A stretch of DNA of 64,000 nucleotides from Polytrichum commune (GCA_950295325.1 OX485806.1:5394001-5458000); one strand, 5' to 3'; numbered from the stretch's first letter, positions 43,400 to 55,345 are shown. Numbers and translations: made by a program. The notes: a model not told the origin generated them from the sequence alone.

Positions 43400-46361
43400 C
43401 TTTATGTGGAAGTCCAATATATGGGTTTCGGGACCGAAACCTTCCTTTGGAGGTCCCTGGGTGGCCTCATTTCAACTTAGAAACGAACACTTTGAAGCCT
43501 CGGCTCCACTTTGAGATTTCGGGTGCTCACTTTATGTATGTCTTGTTGGCCTCATTTCAGGTTAGAATCTTGATTTTGAAGGTGGCCTATAGGCTAAGAT
43601 TTCAGGTTCTCACTCTATGTTGATTTAGTTCGCCTCATTTAAGGTTAGAATCTAACTCTTTGAAAGTGGCCTATAGGCTTAGATCTCTGGTAGTCACTTT
43701 ATGTGGGTGTCCAATATATGGGTTTCGGGACCGAAACCTTCCTTTTGAGGTCCCTAAATGGCCTCATTTCAAGATAGAATCTTACACTTTGAAGCCTCGG
43801 CTCTACTTTGAGAATTCGGGTGCTAAGTTTATATAAGTCTAGTTGGCCTCATCTCAGGTTAGAATCTAACACTTTGAAGCCTCGGCTCTACTTTGAGAAT
43901 TCGTGTGCTCACTTTATATATGTCTAGTTGGCCTCATTTCATGTTGGAATCTTACAATTAGAGGCCTCCTCTCTAGGTTCAGATTTTAGGTGAATCATCA
44001 ATCTATGTTGTCTTAATTGGCCTCATTTCGGGTTAGAATCTAAGTTTTTGAAAGTGGCATATAGGCTTAGAGATCAGGTTATCACTTTATGTGGATGTCC
44101 AATATATGGGTTTCGGGACCGAAACCTTCCTTTGGATGTCCTGGGTGGCCTCATTTCAACTTAGAATCTAACAATTAGAGGCCTCGGCTCTACTTTGAGA
44201 TTTCGGGTGCTCACTTTATATATGTCTTGTTGGCCTCATTTCAGGTTAGAATCTTGAATTTGAAGGTGGGCTATAGGCTAAGATTTCAGGTTCTCACTCT
44301 ATGTTGTTTTAGTTGGCCTCATTTCTGGTTAGAATCTAACTCTTTGAAAGTGGCCTATAGGCTTAGATTTCATGTTATCACTTTATGTGGATGTCCAATA
44401 TAAGGGTTTCGGGACCGAAACCTTCCTTTTGAGGTCTAGAGGGTCAGACCCTGAGATCTCGGCGTCAAGGTTCAAATTACAGGTACTCACTTTATATAAG
44501 TCTAGTTGGCCTCATTTCAGGTTAGAGTCTTAAGCTTTGAAGCTTTGAGGATGGGCTCTAAGCTTAGATTTCATGTTCTCAGATTATGTGGCTGTCCAAT
44601 ATATGGGGTTCGGGACCGAAACCTTCATTTGGAGGTCCCTAGGCTGTCCAATATATGGGGTTCGGGACCGAAACCTTCCTTTGGCGGTCCCTAGGCTGTC
44701 CAATATATGGGGTTCGGGACCGAAACCTTCCTTTGACGGTCCCTAGGCTGTCCAATATATGGGGTTCGGGACCGAAACCTTCTTTTGGAGGTCCCTAGGT
44801 GGGTTCATTTGAATTTAGAGACTAACACTTTCAAGCCTCGGCTCTACTTTGAGATTTCAAGTGCTCACTTTATATGTGTGTAGTTGGCCATATTTCAAGT
44901 TAGAATGTAGAATTTGAGGATGGGCTCTAGGCTTAGATTTCAGGTTCCCATATTATGTCATTATCCAATATATGGGGTTCGGGACCGAAACCTTTTTTGG
45001 AGGTCCCTAAATGGCCTCATTTCAAGTTAGAAACTAACACTTTCAAGCCTCGGCTCTACTTTGAGAATTCGGGTGCTCACTTTATATATGTGTAGTTGGC
45101 CTCATTTCAGGTTAGAATCTCACACCTTGAAGGAGGGCTATAGGCTCAGATTTCAAGTTCTCACATTATGTGGCTGTCCAATATATGGGGTTCGGGACCG
45201 AACCCTTCATTTGGAGGTGCCTAAGTGGCTTCATTTCAGGTTAGAAGCTAACGAATGAAGCCTCGGTTCTAGGTTCAGATTTTGGGTGCTCACTTTATAT
45301 AAGTCTACATGGCCTCATTTCATGTTAGAATCTCACACCTTGAAGCCTCGGCTCTACTTTGAGAATTCGGGTGTTCACTTTATATATGTCTAGTTGGCCT
45401 CATTTCAGGTTAGAATCTCACACCTTGAAGGAGGGCTATAGGCTCAGATTTCAAGTTCTCACATTATGTGGCTGTCCAATATATGGGGTTCGGGACCGAA
45501 CCCTTCATTTGGAGGTGCCTAAGTGGCCTCATTTCAGGTTAGAAGCTAACGAATGAAGCCTCGGTTCTAGGTTCAGATTTCGGGTGCTCACTTTATATAA
45601 GTCTACATGGCCTCATTTCATGTTAGAATCTCACACCTTGAAGCCTCGGCTCTACTTTGAGAATTCGGGTGCTCACTTTATATATGTCTAGTTGGCCTCA
45701 TTTCAGATTAGAATCTCACACCTTGAAGGAGGGCTATAGGCTCAGATTTCAAGTTCTCACATTATGTGGTTGTCCAATATATGGGGTTCGGGACCGAACC
45801 CTTCATTTGGAGGTGCCTAAGTGGCCTCATTTCAGGTTAGAAGCTAACGAATGAAGCCTCGGTTCTAGGTTCAGATTTCGGGTGCTCACTTTATATAAGT
45901 CTACATGGCCTCATTTCATGTTAGAATCTCACACCTTGAAGCCTCGGCTCTACTTTGAGAATTCGGGTGCTCACTTTATATATGTCTAGTTGGCCTCATT
46001 TCAGATTAGAATCTCACACCTTGAAGGAGGGCTATAGGCTCAGATTTCAAGTTCTCATAATTATGTGGCTGTCCAATATATGGGGTTCGGGACCGAACCC
46101 TTTATTTGGAGGTGCCTAAGTGGCCTCATTTCAGGTTAGAAGCTAACGAATGAAGCCTCAGGTCTAGGTTCAGATTTCGGGTGCTCACTTTATATAAGTC
46201 TACATGGCCTCATTTCAGGTTAAAATCTCACACCTTGAAGCCTCGGCTCTACTTTGAGAATTTGGGTGCTCACTTTATATATGTCTAGTTGGCCTCATTT
46301 CAGGTTAGAATGTAGTATTTGAAGCTGGGCTCTAGGCTTAGATTTCACGTTCTCAGATTAT
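43400..46361. repeat. Element C repeat array (left part)
   Basis: Built from modules CCTCATTTCAGGTTAGAATC, GAAGCCTCGGCTCTACTTTG, GGTGCTCACTTTATATA and CCAATATATGGG + palindrome GGTTTCGG-GA-CCGAAACC. About a dozen palindromes, among them four in quick succession (44611-44780, ~52-57-bp units). From ~44960 a 298-bp higher-order unit repeats at least four times; there the palindrome is GGGTTCGG-GA-CCGAACCC, with both arms changed together. The array continues beyond element B at 62385. Confidence 0.85.
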
Positions 46362-46762
46362 AACACTATATTCGGTATTTGGAGACTTTTTGTTGATTAT
46401 GAGACTATATAAGGATGCACATTTCAAAAATGGACCAGTAATGACGACTAAAAATCCCATATGTATAATGGTATGCTACTATTATTATACATAAAGGCAT
46501 GGAAGTGAACAAAAATGTGAGGCATACATGAAAATAGTTGCGTATGAAATGACAACTCGTTATGAATGGAAGGGAAGATGCGAAGAATGAATGGAGTTGA
46601 ATGAATTAATTGGGATAGAAATACAATTATAATGGAAATACCATCAATGTCTTGAGTAACTTGGAATAGCATAGAAAGTAAACACTTAAATATGTTCTAC
46701 ACCTAAGCCCATTTAGGGAGTCCGTCCCACTAGTACGCTTCTAGTCACACTAGTCCGACCCA

Positions 46763-47736
46763 CTATTTTTTTTTTGCGGCTAAGTCCTTTTTTTTGGCGG
46801 CCTCCATGGCTCTAAAAATCTCAGGCCCACGACTGAATCCTTGTGTGTTGCCTGGATAGGAATATGTGTCGTTCTTGCATGTTTCAGGACGCGCTCCCGA
46901 ATTGTACGAGGTGGTATTATAAGTAGAGTACGAGGGCGTTTGCGAAAGGGAACGTCTTGCGCTTCTCCGGAGGGCCAGACAACGATCGGACTCGGAAGAT
47001 GCGGCCTTGAGGGCGTGCCTATCCAAGGAGGACGTGGAGGAGGGCCGGGCACCAAGCGAGCGGGTAGCCACCTGCGAAACAACGTCATAGGAAGATAAGA
47101 ATAGGAATGGAGTGGGGAAAATAATGAGGGCGGTTTGGGATGGGCGCTCGTAAAGAGAACGGCACGCAAACGGAAGACAAGGAAAGCAAAAGCGGGAAAG
47201 GGGTTTAGGGTTGAGGAGGGCACCTTGGATTTGGGGACGTCCATGCGGGGAACGGTGGGAACGAAGGGGGCGTCGACGGGAGCATCCGGAGCCGATGGAA
47301 CTATTGCAATGTTGGATGGCGGGGGGGAGTCGAGGCGTGGAGGGCCCACGATCGCGGAGGACGTTGCGGGGGGAGGAACGGAGTCGGCGGGGGAGGTGTG
47401 GCAACGGGGGCCTTCCATGCGGAGACGGCGGCTCGGCCCGCGACGAGCGACGGCGTCGTCCCTCGAGGGCGAGAGGTGTCCCAAACGAACGAGCGTCCGT
47501 TTCTCCTTGGAGAGGGGGGAGGGCGACAGGGCGTACGCGCGGGGGACAAGTGCTGGGGGCGGGCTATTGACGACGCCGACGTCGCAGGAGTAATCCACGG
47601 CCGAGGCCGCGTCGACCGCCGAGAAGTGGTAGAGGGATGGCATTTGGAAGTCCGTGACGTCGCGGGAAGGGGATGCGGGGAGCGAGAGGGGACGGGAAGA
47701 GCCGTCGACCACAGGGGCGTCGCATATGGGGGCAGA
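46763..47736 (-). CDS. Element B exons 5-6
   Basis: Exon 47736-47224 (171 codons, Ser/Pro/Ala-rich, starts after CCATAG) and exon 47071-46763 (103 codons with stop), joined by AAG|GTGCCC (a weak donor) to TTCGCAG. The last exon matches A in SYNSGARPE and GFSRGPEIFRAMEAAKKKD and ends in Lys/Ala. The match with A is confined to short segments, so the region evolves fast. Confidence 0.45.
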
Positions 47737-47847
47737 CTATGGGCAAGAACAAGAACAACAACAATCACAACAACAAAAGACATCCAAAAACGGGGCAAGC
47801 ATTAGATATGTGAACCACATGATAACAAGCAAAGACATGGAGGCATT

Positions 47848-48615
47848 TCAAATCAATTTATTGAGTTTGGCGAGCCTCATGATGCTCTTATATACATTAT
47901 CGCGGGGGCTTAGCGCCGCATTGCCGAAGGGGTTGGACCTAACAAAAAATGGGATGCTACCGGCGTGGAGCACGAGCCTTCTAAGGTAGGGGGCTAGCCT
48001 ATCGACCAAAAATGTGTCTTGCCTATCGCCGGTCCAAGTGTCCGGGAAGATGACGTTTCCCGGGGGGTTCAAGACGCTCTTGGTGGGGCTGTCGTCGATG
48101 AGGACGGTGTTCTCTGGAGTCGGCCACCACCCGTGCGGCGTCCCTTGCAGACAGGGGACGCCTCGCTAGAGTCTCGAGCGGAGGACCTTGAGGAACTGTT
48201 GTCCTCCGCCTCGACCGCCAAACTTGGGCACCGGTTGGCCCTTCTCGTCGAGCAGCTCGTCGCATTCCTCTTGGCCGAGGACGAGGCAAGGGCGCGGGAG
48301 ATCACGGAACAAGAAGTCGACGATGGGCTCCGTGTTGTCCATGACCATGGAGCTCCACACAACGACATGGGCGAACTCGACCACCTCGCGAAGGAAGTCG
48401 CGCAGGCCGGGACGGGCGCGGACAGCCTTGCGGTTTATGAGGGTGTCGAGCTCGCCGTCATAGTCCCTTTGGTCGGGGTGACGGAAGGGACGCGTGGGAA
48501 CCCTGGGGATGTGTTGGGTGTGACACAAGACCCCGTTGAGGTCAAAAACTATGAAAGGCTTGTTCCGGGTTCGAGGTCCACTGGTCGAGGGGTTGCGACC
48601 TATCTCCGGGGGGTC
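47848..48615 (-). pseudogene. Element B exon 4: HAD domain with in-frame stop
   Basis: Acceptor ATCACAG at 48616; reads DPPEIGR..., motif I VFDLNGVL, motif II VVVWSSM, motif IV VLIDDSPTK and ends LAKLNKLI-stop. One TAG at 48166-48168 lies between motifs II and IV, where A has an aligned Trp-containing segment; the frame is otherwise continuous. Shorter than in A. The DLNG signature is kept despite strong divergence. Confidence 0.6.
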
Positions 48616-48739
48616 CTGTGATGAACAACGCGACTAGTTTAATTCTATGATCCAATAATGAAATTTTTGCGTTCAAAATAAAGACGATGCATTATGGGAA
48701 AAGAGGAGGAAGTAAGGAGGGTTCAAGGAAATATGCACA

Positions 48740-49210
48740 AGGGCACAATTGCGAACGAGCGTTCGTGAATGAAGGCTGCGGGGGCGGTGCGCATCATTTA
48801 CGAACGCTCGTTCGTGAGCGCGGATGCATACATATACGAACGCTCGTTCGCGAAGGAAGTTGAGAGGGGGTCGCACAGTTTTACGAACGAGCGTTCGTGA
48901 GTGAGGTGTGTATGCAAAGAATGCAAAGACGCGCAAGAGCACAGACAACACAAGACGCGAGAATATGCAATAAGTTGTGGTGATGCGAGCAGAGATCGTC
49001 TGCTCATATATTAATTCGGTGAATATGTACAATTGTCTCGCGTGATAATCTATCAAAATTTCCTAAGGAAAAAATTCAGTGTCCTACAAAATTGATCGGC
49101 CCAAGGGATCACGTAGAAAAAGGCTCGCGCGGGCAACGTGATGTCGATGGAGTTGAAGCGCCAAGAACACAACGCGGGGGTTAGTGATGTTACGAACGCG
49201 CGTTCGTAAA
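48740..49210. repeat. Element B palindromes in intron 3
   Basis: Five copies of ACGAACG-NN-CGTTCGT (about 48748, 48797, 48836, 48880, 49192) with centres AG, CT and CG, at 40-50-bp spacing for the first four. They fill the intron between exon 3 and the HAD exon. Confidence 0.88.
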
Positions 49211-49238
49211 ACATTTGGCATTCTCAGAGATGAGTTAC

Positions 49239-50642
49239 CTCTTTGGTTAACGAACGCGCGTTCGTAATATCCATTGGGGCAGCAGCCTCTGGATCCATGA
49301 CCTCCGCCGGACGCTCCGCCTGAGACGACTGGGTCTGTTGGATGAGCTCCACGTCGTCGTCCCCGCCCAGGTCGAGTCTCTCCATGCGGACATCCTCCAT
49401 GTGCGCGGATGGATGTCGTTCCTGTTCAGGGCTCTCCACGACCATCCCACGCGGACCTGCCGAGTCATTGGGGCTCCCCTGCGTTTCCTCCACAATGACC
49501 ATGTCAGTGTGTTGCGCAGTGTCATCGCCCCTCCTATCTACAACCCTTGGGACGACGGTGAAAGAGGTCGTGTCCGTGTCTGTGGGCAGTCCTACCCTTG
49601 AAGGGGGAGGGGTGAGGACTGCCGGACCTGAAGATTCACGAACGCGCGTTCGTAAATCTTCATCCTCCCTTAGCGCCGCCGTGATTGCATCGTGGGAGGT
49701 TGAGGCGGTCGCCGTCACCTCCGGGGGCAATGGACTTCCCGCCGGCGTTGGGTGTGGCGCTGTTTGGTGGGAAGGCCCTCCTTGGTACATGACTGGAGGT
49801 GGGGGCTGTGAGGGGTATCCTCCAGGGGGGAAGGGGTAAGGTTGCTGGACCGGCGCAGAGAAGCTCTGCATGTTTCTGAGCATCTCGAAGATGGCGTCAG
49901 TTTTGGCCGCTGATTCCCTCAGCTGCTCTTGCAGCCTGGCCATATGCTTGGCGCTCTCCTCCTGGGCTGCAGCCATCTCCTCCTTCATCTTCGCCTCCAG
50001 CTTGGCATTGAGCTCAGAGACGGTAAGCGCCTCCTCCTTCACCCGCTTGTTCTTGTCGTAGTCCACCCCAAGCTCGGCCATGATGTCCATGTCCCCCTCG
50101 TCCTCGTCGGAGACCTCGATGATTGCTCCCGGCGGCAACTCCACGTAGGGAGTCTTCTTCATCCTCCTCCTCGTGTTGCGGAAGAGGTCCAAAGATGGAC
50201 GCGAGCGTTGGTCGAGGATGTCCAGGGTTTCCATCTTCGGAACCACGGCGGGCCTTGGAGACTGTGACGTCGAGCATCCGCCTGGCGTTCCGAAAGGCTC
50301 CGCAAGAGACGTTCGCGCGGGGAGGAGGTCCAGGGTTGTCCCCGCGGACGACCCTGTATAACCACCCGGAGTCCCTTGAGGGTCGGGAAGATCTGTCGTT
50401 GGCGGCAAGATCCGAAGAGGGGGTACGTCGAAGGACTGCAGAATGGCGTCCACGTTGGCGGAGGGGGCGGGCTCGTCGTCCTCTGAATCGTGGAGTGGTA
50501 TGCCCTCGTCGGCGGGCATACTGAAGTCCATCCTTGGGACAGAGATGTCCTTGAGGTCCATCGTCGACGCCTTCGCACGGTGGAACTTGAAGTCTTCTTC
50601 GTCGATAGCGTCAACGAAGGTGTTGACTACGAGACCCATCAT
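49239..50642 (-). CDS. Element B exon 3: acidic/coiled-coil linker
   Basis: 468 codons, phase 0, from CTCACAG|ATGATGGG to GAG|GTAACT. Begins MMGLVVNTFVD, equivalent to MLGLNIYSY of A'. Acidic and Pro-rich regions flank a coiled coil (KLEAKMKEEMAAAQEE). Palindromes at 49638-49653 and 49250-49265 are translated as RTRVR and TNARS. No stop in frame. Little identity with A beyond the first residues and the last Lys/Gly-Glu. Confidence 0.6.
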
Positions 50643-50865
50643 CTGTGAGAAGAGAGCAATAAGGTCAAAAAATACGAACGCACGTTCGTAAACATCAAAG
50701 CGTGGCGTGCAACGAGTTTCAAGCATTACATTACGAAGGGGGTTATGTTTACGAACGAGCGTTCGTAAACATCAATGCGTCACGTGCAGCGACTTTGAAA
50801 CAATGCGTTGAGAAGTTGGTTAACTTTACGAACGAGCGTTCGTAAATGGAGTCTGGACAACTTAC

Positions 50866-52191
50866 CATGGCCGCATACATGAATTTGGAGCCTCCACATA
50901 CGTTGTATACCGTCTCTCCACTTATAACCAGACTCTGCAATATAGAGACGTAGAACTCCATCCTGAGTTCCATGGCGGGGAAGATGGTGTAGAGGGTCTC
51001 TTGCAGCAGATCCTTGGGAGGGGGATGCGGGATGCTGTAGATTTTCTTGAACGTGTTGTTCGCCTTGATAGGCGGTCGCCCATCCCTAAGCTCATTGTAC
51101 GTCAAGAAAATCAGGCTGACCGCTCCCACTTGCTTGTTGCCCCTGGCCTCGTTGATGGCCACGATCCCCTCCGTCTTCGCTGGCACGTACGTGCTGTGGA
51201 AGATGCTGTACTCGAATTTGATCTTCTGCTCGTACAGCTCTGTGACGACCGACAGCTTCTCCTGTTCGACTATCCACAGCCAAACGTGTGGCTCCCTCAT
51301 GGCCGGCGATTTGAACTCCATGAACTTGGCCATGAAGGGGTTGTAGAAGGGAATGTCCTTCCCCCCCTGCCTTGACGCACCCGGGATCCCCCTGAAATCG
51401 ATCAGGGCAAAAGGGCAACCCCGTCGATCCTCCCTCACCTCGGCCCTGCTTATGGTGCCGTCCCACTTGGAAAATGTGACCCTCTCCACGCCGGAGGTCA
51501 TCACGCAAAACCTTACCACCCCTTCGAATGTGGCGTTCCTCTTCCTCTCCAAAAATTGTATGTACAACATTACCTCGTGGGGATCCGTGTCGGTTTTCTT
51601 AGTCCTTTTGTTCCCCTTCAACTTCAAAACCGAGGCGTGCTCCTTGACCAGACTGCGCATGGAGGCTCCGTTGATGTTGTAGTCGACCTTTAACAATTGC
51701 CATTGCGGCCAGTTGATGTCGCCGTCGACTTCAAAGATTTTGTACTCTGGTGCGAGTACGCTCAATTCTCTCATGGCAGCAGTCTTCAGCTTCCGGTGGT
51801 CACACCACTCCTTGATAGAGTACGTGCCGGGCTTGTACTTTGGCCTCTTCAAAAAGATCTTGGGATAAGGAAGGTTTCTTCCCACGGTGTTCCCAAGAAC
51901 ATGAATCGCACACTTCTTCAGCTCTGACTCCGTCAATCCCTGGGGGTGTCTAAAGAACTCCCTCAGTAGTGGGGGCGCCTCACCGGTTTTTTCCGTGCTG
52001 TACTTCTCCTCGGTGTCGGGATTGACCAAATCGCCCGAGCTGTGTGCATCAAAAAACTGTGTCCACAAGTCCCAGGTGTCCCTGTTGCAGCAGATCAGTC
52101 TGAGCTCACCCTTCAGCTCAAGCACTGACTTGGTGGTGGTGGACTTCATATCGATGGAAGAGAACTTGTCTACCATCGCGTCGCAAAATGC
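50866..52191 (-). CDS. Element B exon 2: degenerate methyltransferase-like domain
   Basis: 442 codons, phase 0 (acceptor TGTGCAG, donor ATG|GTAAGT), starting AFCDAMVDKFSSID. Motif IV position: PFALIDFRGIPGAS; then HVWLWIVEQEKLSVV; motif I position: ELRMEFYVSILQSLVISGE and YNVCGGSKFMYAAM, completed in exon 3 by MGLVVN. A and B keep the same skeleton although most positions differ, so the fold was selected while catalytic residues stayed absent. Palindromes occur in both flanking introns (50672, 50749, 50827; 52223, 52281). Confidence 0.55.
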
Positions 52192-52280
52192 CTGCACAAA
52201 ACAAGATGTCAGTGTTGCACATAATACGAACGCACGTTCGTAAATTGAGTATGTAATTGAAGTTTTCATGAATCTAACAC

Positions 52281-52302
52281 TTTACGAACGTTCGTTCGTA
52301 AA
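52281..52302. promoter_or_regulatory. Element B palindrome abutting splice donor
   Basis: TTTACGAACG-TT-CGTTCGTAAA ends within five nucleotides of the exon 1 donor GTGAGT (52302-52307). The A copy has its own palindrome at the equivalent place. Confidence 0.85.
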
Positions 52303-52307
52303 CTCAC

Positions 52308-53600
52308 CTTCCATTGGGGAGACTGGTTCTTGGCGTTCTCCCTTTCCTTTGGTGGGCATCCGTGTGCCACCCAGACGTCTCTGGCAGCCACTATGTTAGC
52401 CGCCCACGAAGCCTCGAACGCCTTGATTTTGTTCCCCGAGTTCAGGAAGGTTGAAATCTTGCGCAGCTTGTCCCAATCGTCCGACCAGACCAAGAACGCC
52501 TTCCAGTACCGCAGGTCAGCCTTCAGCTCGTGCTGGAAGTTGTCGTCCTTGAGGATCTGTTGCGACGCCTCCAAGCTGTGCTGACCATCTATAATCCAGA
52601 ATTCTCCATTCTGGATTCGCGGCCAATCCACCTCTGTCGGTCGGGATGTCAGCCCCTTGGGCATGACGCAGACTGTCTGTCTATCCCACTTGACGTTATT
52701 CATGAGGTTGTTTATCTGCCACTTCACCCCACCGCTCTCGCGAGACCTTACCACCCACTTGTTGGGTGACTTTTCGCACTTGAAGCAGTCCACGTTGAAC
52801 GTGAAGTGGCGCCCCATGGGCCAGCAATCCTTCGAGTAATTATTGAAATCTCGTAGGATCTTCGTTGCCTTCACCGCATCTGGATTCTCACCCTTCTTTA
52901 AAGGGGTTGGCATCACGGGAGGAGAGCTCACCTCAGCGCCCTCTGTTACCCCAGACCTCTCCATTTCGTCCCGGGACCTCTTCGATGGCGTGGAATGTCA
53001 GCTGGGACCCTCCGTCACCCTGCTCGCGGAAGGCACCGGCTTGGGTGCACTTCTCGATCCTCCTGCCCCGGATGCGGATGGTTTCCGTGGGCTCTTCTTC
53101 TTCTTGTTGGCTTCCGCGACCGCGCTATTGTACTTGGAGATATTCAAGGAGAGCGCGGCCAACTTCCTTGCTGTCCAGTACGAGCTCAGGGCGTACTTCG
53201 TGAAGAGGTCCTTGAGGAAGTGTTTGGCATCAGCCACTACGTTATTTTCCGCGTATGTGTAGGAGAAACTATGTCTCCTGTACTCTAACAATAGGTTAAT
53301 GTGATCCTTCTTGTTTTTCATGTCTAGAATCACATAATCTCCTTGTGCCTCAATTGATTCTACTTCCCAAGTCTTCATCTGCACCCATTGCTCTGGCTGG
53401 TCCGGCGTCGTTTCCAGCTCGTATGTGAAGCGAAGACAGAAAAGACCGTCTGATGTCTTCTCTGGCAGTGCCGTCCATTCCCCTATGAAGTCCTCTTTGG
53501 GGACATAATTATCGTTTCCGTTGGGGTCGGACACTGACTCTGGTAGTTGATCTATCTGCACTGCGAACATCTCAATGGCGCTTCTGCTCAGTCTAGCCAT
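52308..53600 (-). pseudogene. Element B exon 1: N-terminal plus ParB/DGQHR-like domain, with in-frame stop
   Basis: 431 codons from ATG 53598-53600 (abutting an acceptor CTGCAG) to donor AAG|GTGAGT. N-terminal domain contains WVQMKTWEVESIEAQGDYVIL; a basic Ser-rich linker follows; then CFKCEKS and the ParB-like core WIIDGQHSLEAS, WKAFLVWSDD, GNKIKAFEASWAANIVAARDVW and PPKERENAKN. As in A, the Arg of DGQHR is Ser. One TGA at 52998-53000 interrupts the linker; the frame continues with HSTPSKRSRDE, matching SKRARES of A. Confidence 0.6.
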
Positions 53601-53624
53601 CTGCAGAGCACATAAACATTTAGT

Positions 53625-54200
53625 ATTGTGTTTACGAACGAGCGTTCGTAATTGACAAAGCAAATCATATACACTAATCATTGAACTCTGGCTATGGATA
53701 CCCGTGAGAAGTTGTAATGATGTCTTCGCTGATTTTATTTACGAACGATCGTTCGTAAAGAATGTGGTTGCTAAGGTGTATTTGACACAAGTTTACGAAC
53801 GTGCGTTCGTATTGTTTCTAAACAAGTCCACGAGTTGTCCAGGGTTATCTAATTTCCACGAGGGTTGTTCGAATTTCCATGAGCATCTTCTAAATAGGTG
53901 AATTAATACTTTAGTTCTTATTTACGAACGTGCGTTCGTAAATAATGCTACTTGGAAATGCAAACAATTACCATGAAGGGTTTGGTATATTGTTATAGTT
54001 TGTGATTACGAACGTTCGTTCGTATTTTTGTATGTGTAATTGGATTTGAGGATTTTCTGATGTACAGGGTATAGACGAATATACGAACGTGCGTTCGTAA
54101 AAATGGAGGGTGAGGTGCGTATTTACGAACGCACGTTCGTATATGTTTGTGGGGTAAGGCATGTATTCACGCCACATTTACGAACGAACGTTCGTAAATG
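53625..54200. repeat. Element B palindromes upstream of the leftward gene
   Basis: Eight copies of TTACGAACG-NN-CGTTCGTA(A) between 53631 and 54197 with centres AG, AT, TG, TT, CA and AA, irregularly 40-130 bp apart. They occupy the presumed leader of the ParB/MTase/HAD gene, as the 32-bp array does in A. Confidence 0.9.
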
Positions 54201-54990
54201 TGGTCATCTGGGATTAGGAAATGGTATATTTATTTATGTACATATATATCCGTACATATACGTATAAATGTTGGTATGAATGTTGCAATCTGCCATTGTT
54301 CATGATCCTGCAACTCGTGATCAGATTGATGAAACACAAGTGAAAAATGGAATCAGAACAAAATTGCGAGTCAGTGATTGATAGTTCAGAATGAAGAGGA
54401 AAGTGTTATTTCATACAAAACATGACATACCTCATAATGCAGAAAACAAATCACAAGGAATTCATCAAACAACAATTTCAGATTGTGAAGGAGTGATTTG
54501 TAAAGGAAACATGTACTCACATTGAATTGTTGCACACAAATCCTCCTGCCTTCACTTTGTCACACTCTCAAGCCTTCACAACTTATATGCAAATCCTACA
54601 CAAACCTTGATGTACACAACTCACAAGCTTCACAAAACTCAAGCTTTCTGAAGCTCTCAAGCTCTCAAGCTCTCAACCTTTCTGAAACTCTCAACCTCTC
54701 AACCTCAAACTCAAGCTCTCAAGCTTTCTAAAACTCAAGCTCTCAAGCTTTCTAAAACTCAAGCTCTCAAGCTTTCTAAAACTCTAAACCTCTCAAGCTT
54801 TCTAAAACTCTCTACCTCTCAATCTTTCTAAAACTCAAGCTCTCAAGCTTTCTAAAACTCTAAACCTCTCAAGCTTTCTATAACTCTCAACCTCTCAAGT
54901 TTTCTATAACTCTCAACCTCTCAACCTTTCCTACTCTCAAGCTTTCCTATTCTCAAGGTTCTGACAACACAACAAAACAACATTCACAAT
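54200..54990. repeat. CTCTCAAGCTTTCTAAAA-type low-complexity repeat
   Basis: From ~54640 to 54960 a drifting 18-25-bp unit made of CTCTCAAGCT and TTCTAAAACT. No gene. Equivalent in position to the ACACACTCTGAAATCACT repeat of A. Confidence 0.7.
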
Positions 54991-55146
54991 GAGGCTCTAA
55001 AATTGGCAAGGGCTTCGCCGCACCTAAGAGCTCCTCTCCTCCTCTGCTCCAAATGACAAATGAGGAGGAGAGAGAGGGGCGCGGGGAGGTAGCCGGCGCC
55101 GCTAGGGTTTCCAAGCGGCGGCCACGTGGCTAGTGGCCACTGGCGA

Positions 55147-55345
55147 GGGCTGGGATGGGGGAGGGGGATGGGGATGTGGGATGGGGAGGGGGAGGGGGAG
55201 GGGGATGGGGATGGGGATGGGGATGGGGAATGGGAATGGGGATGGGAAGGGGAGGGGATGGGGAGGGGATGGGATGAGGATGGGATGGGAGAAGGGGAGG
55301 GGGAGGGGATGGGGATGAGGGGATACCATGGGGACATGGAGGGAT
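55147..55345 (+). repeat. (GGGGAT)n / (GGGGAGGG)n G-rich tract
   Basis: Nearly 200 bp with dozens of G-runs of 3-5 on the plus strand, including uninterrupted GGGGATGGGGATGGGGATGG. It can form G-quadruplexes. The reading frames over it are only Gly/Met/Glu or Pro/Ser/His low complexity. Confidence 0.8.

Noticed and set aside
46780-47712. A 310-aa continuous ORF read as one exon across B exons 5-6
   Set aside because: Downstream of the donor at 47224 it leaves the frame matching A; the conserved SYNSG...GFSRGPEIFR segment is in another frame and needs the intron.
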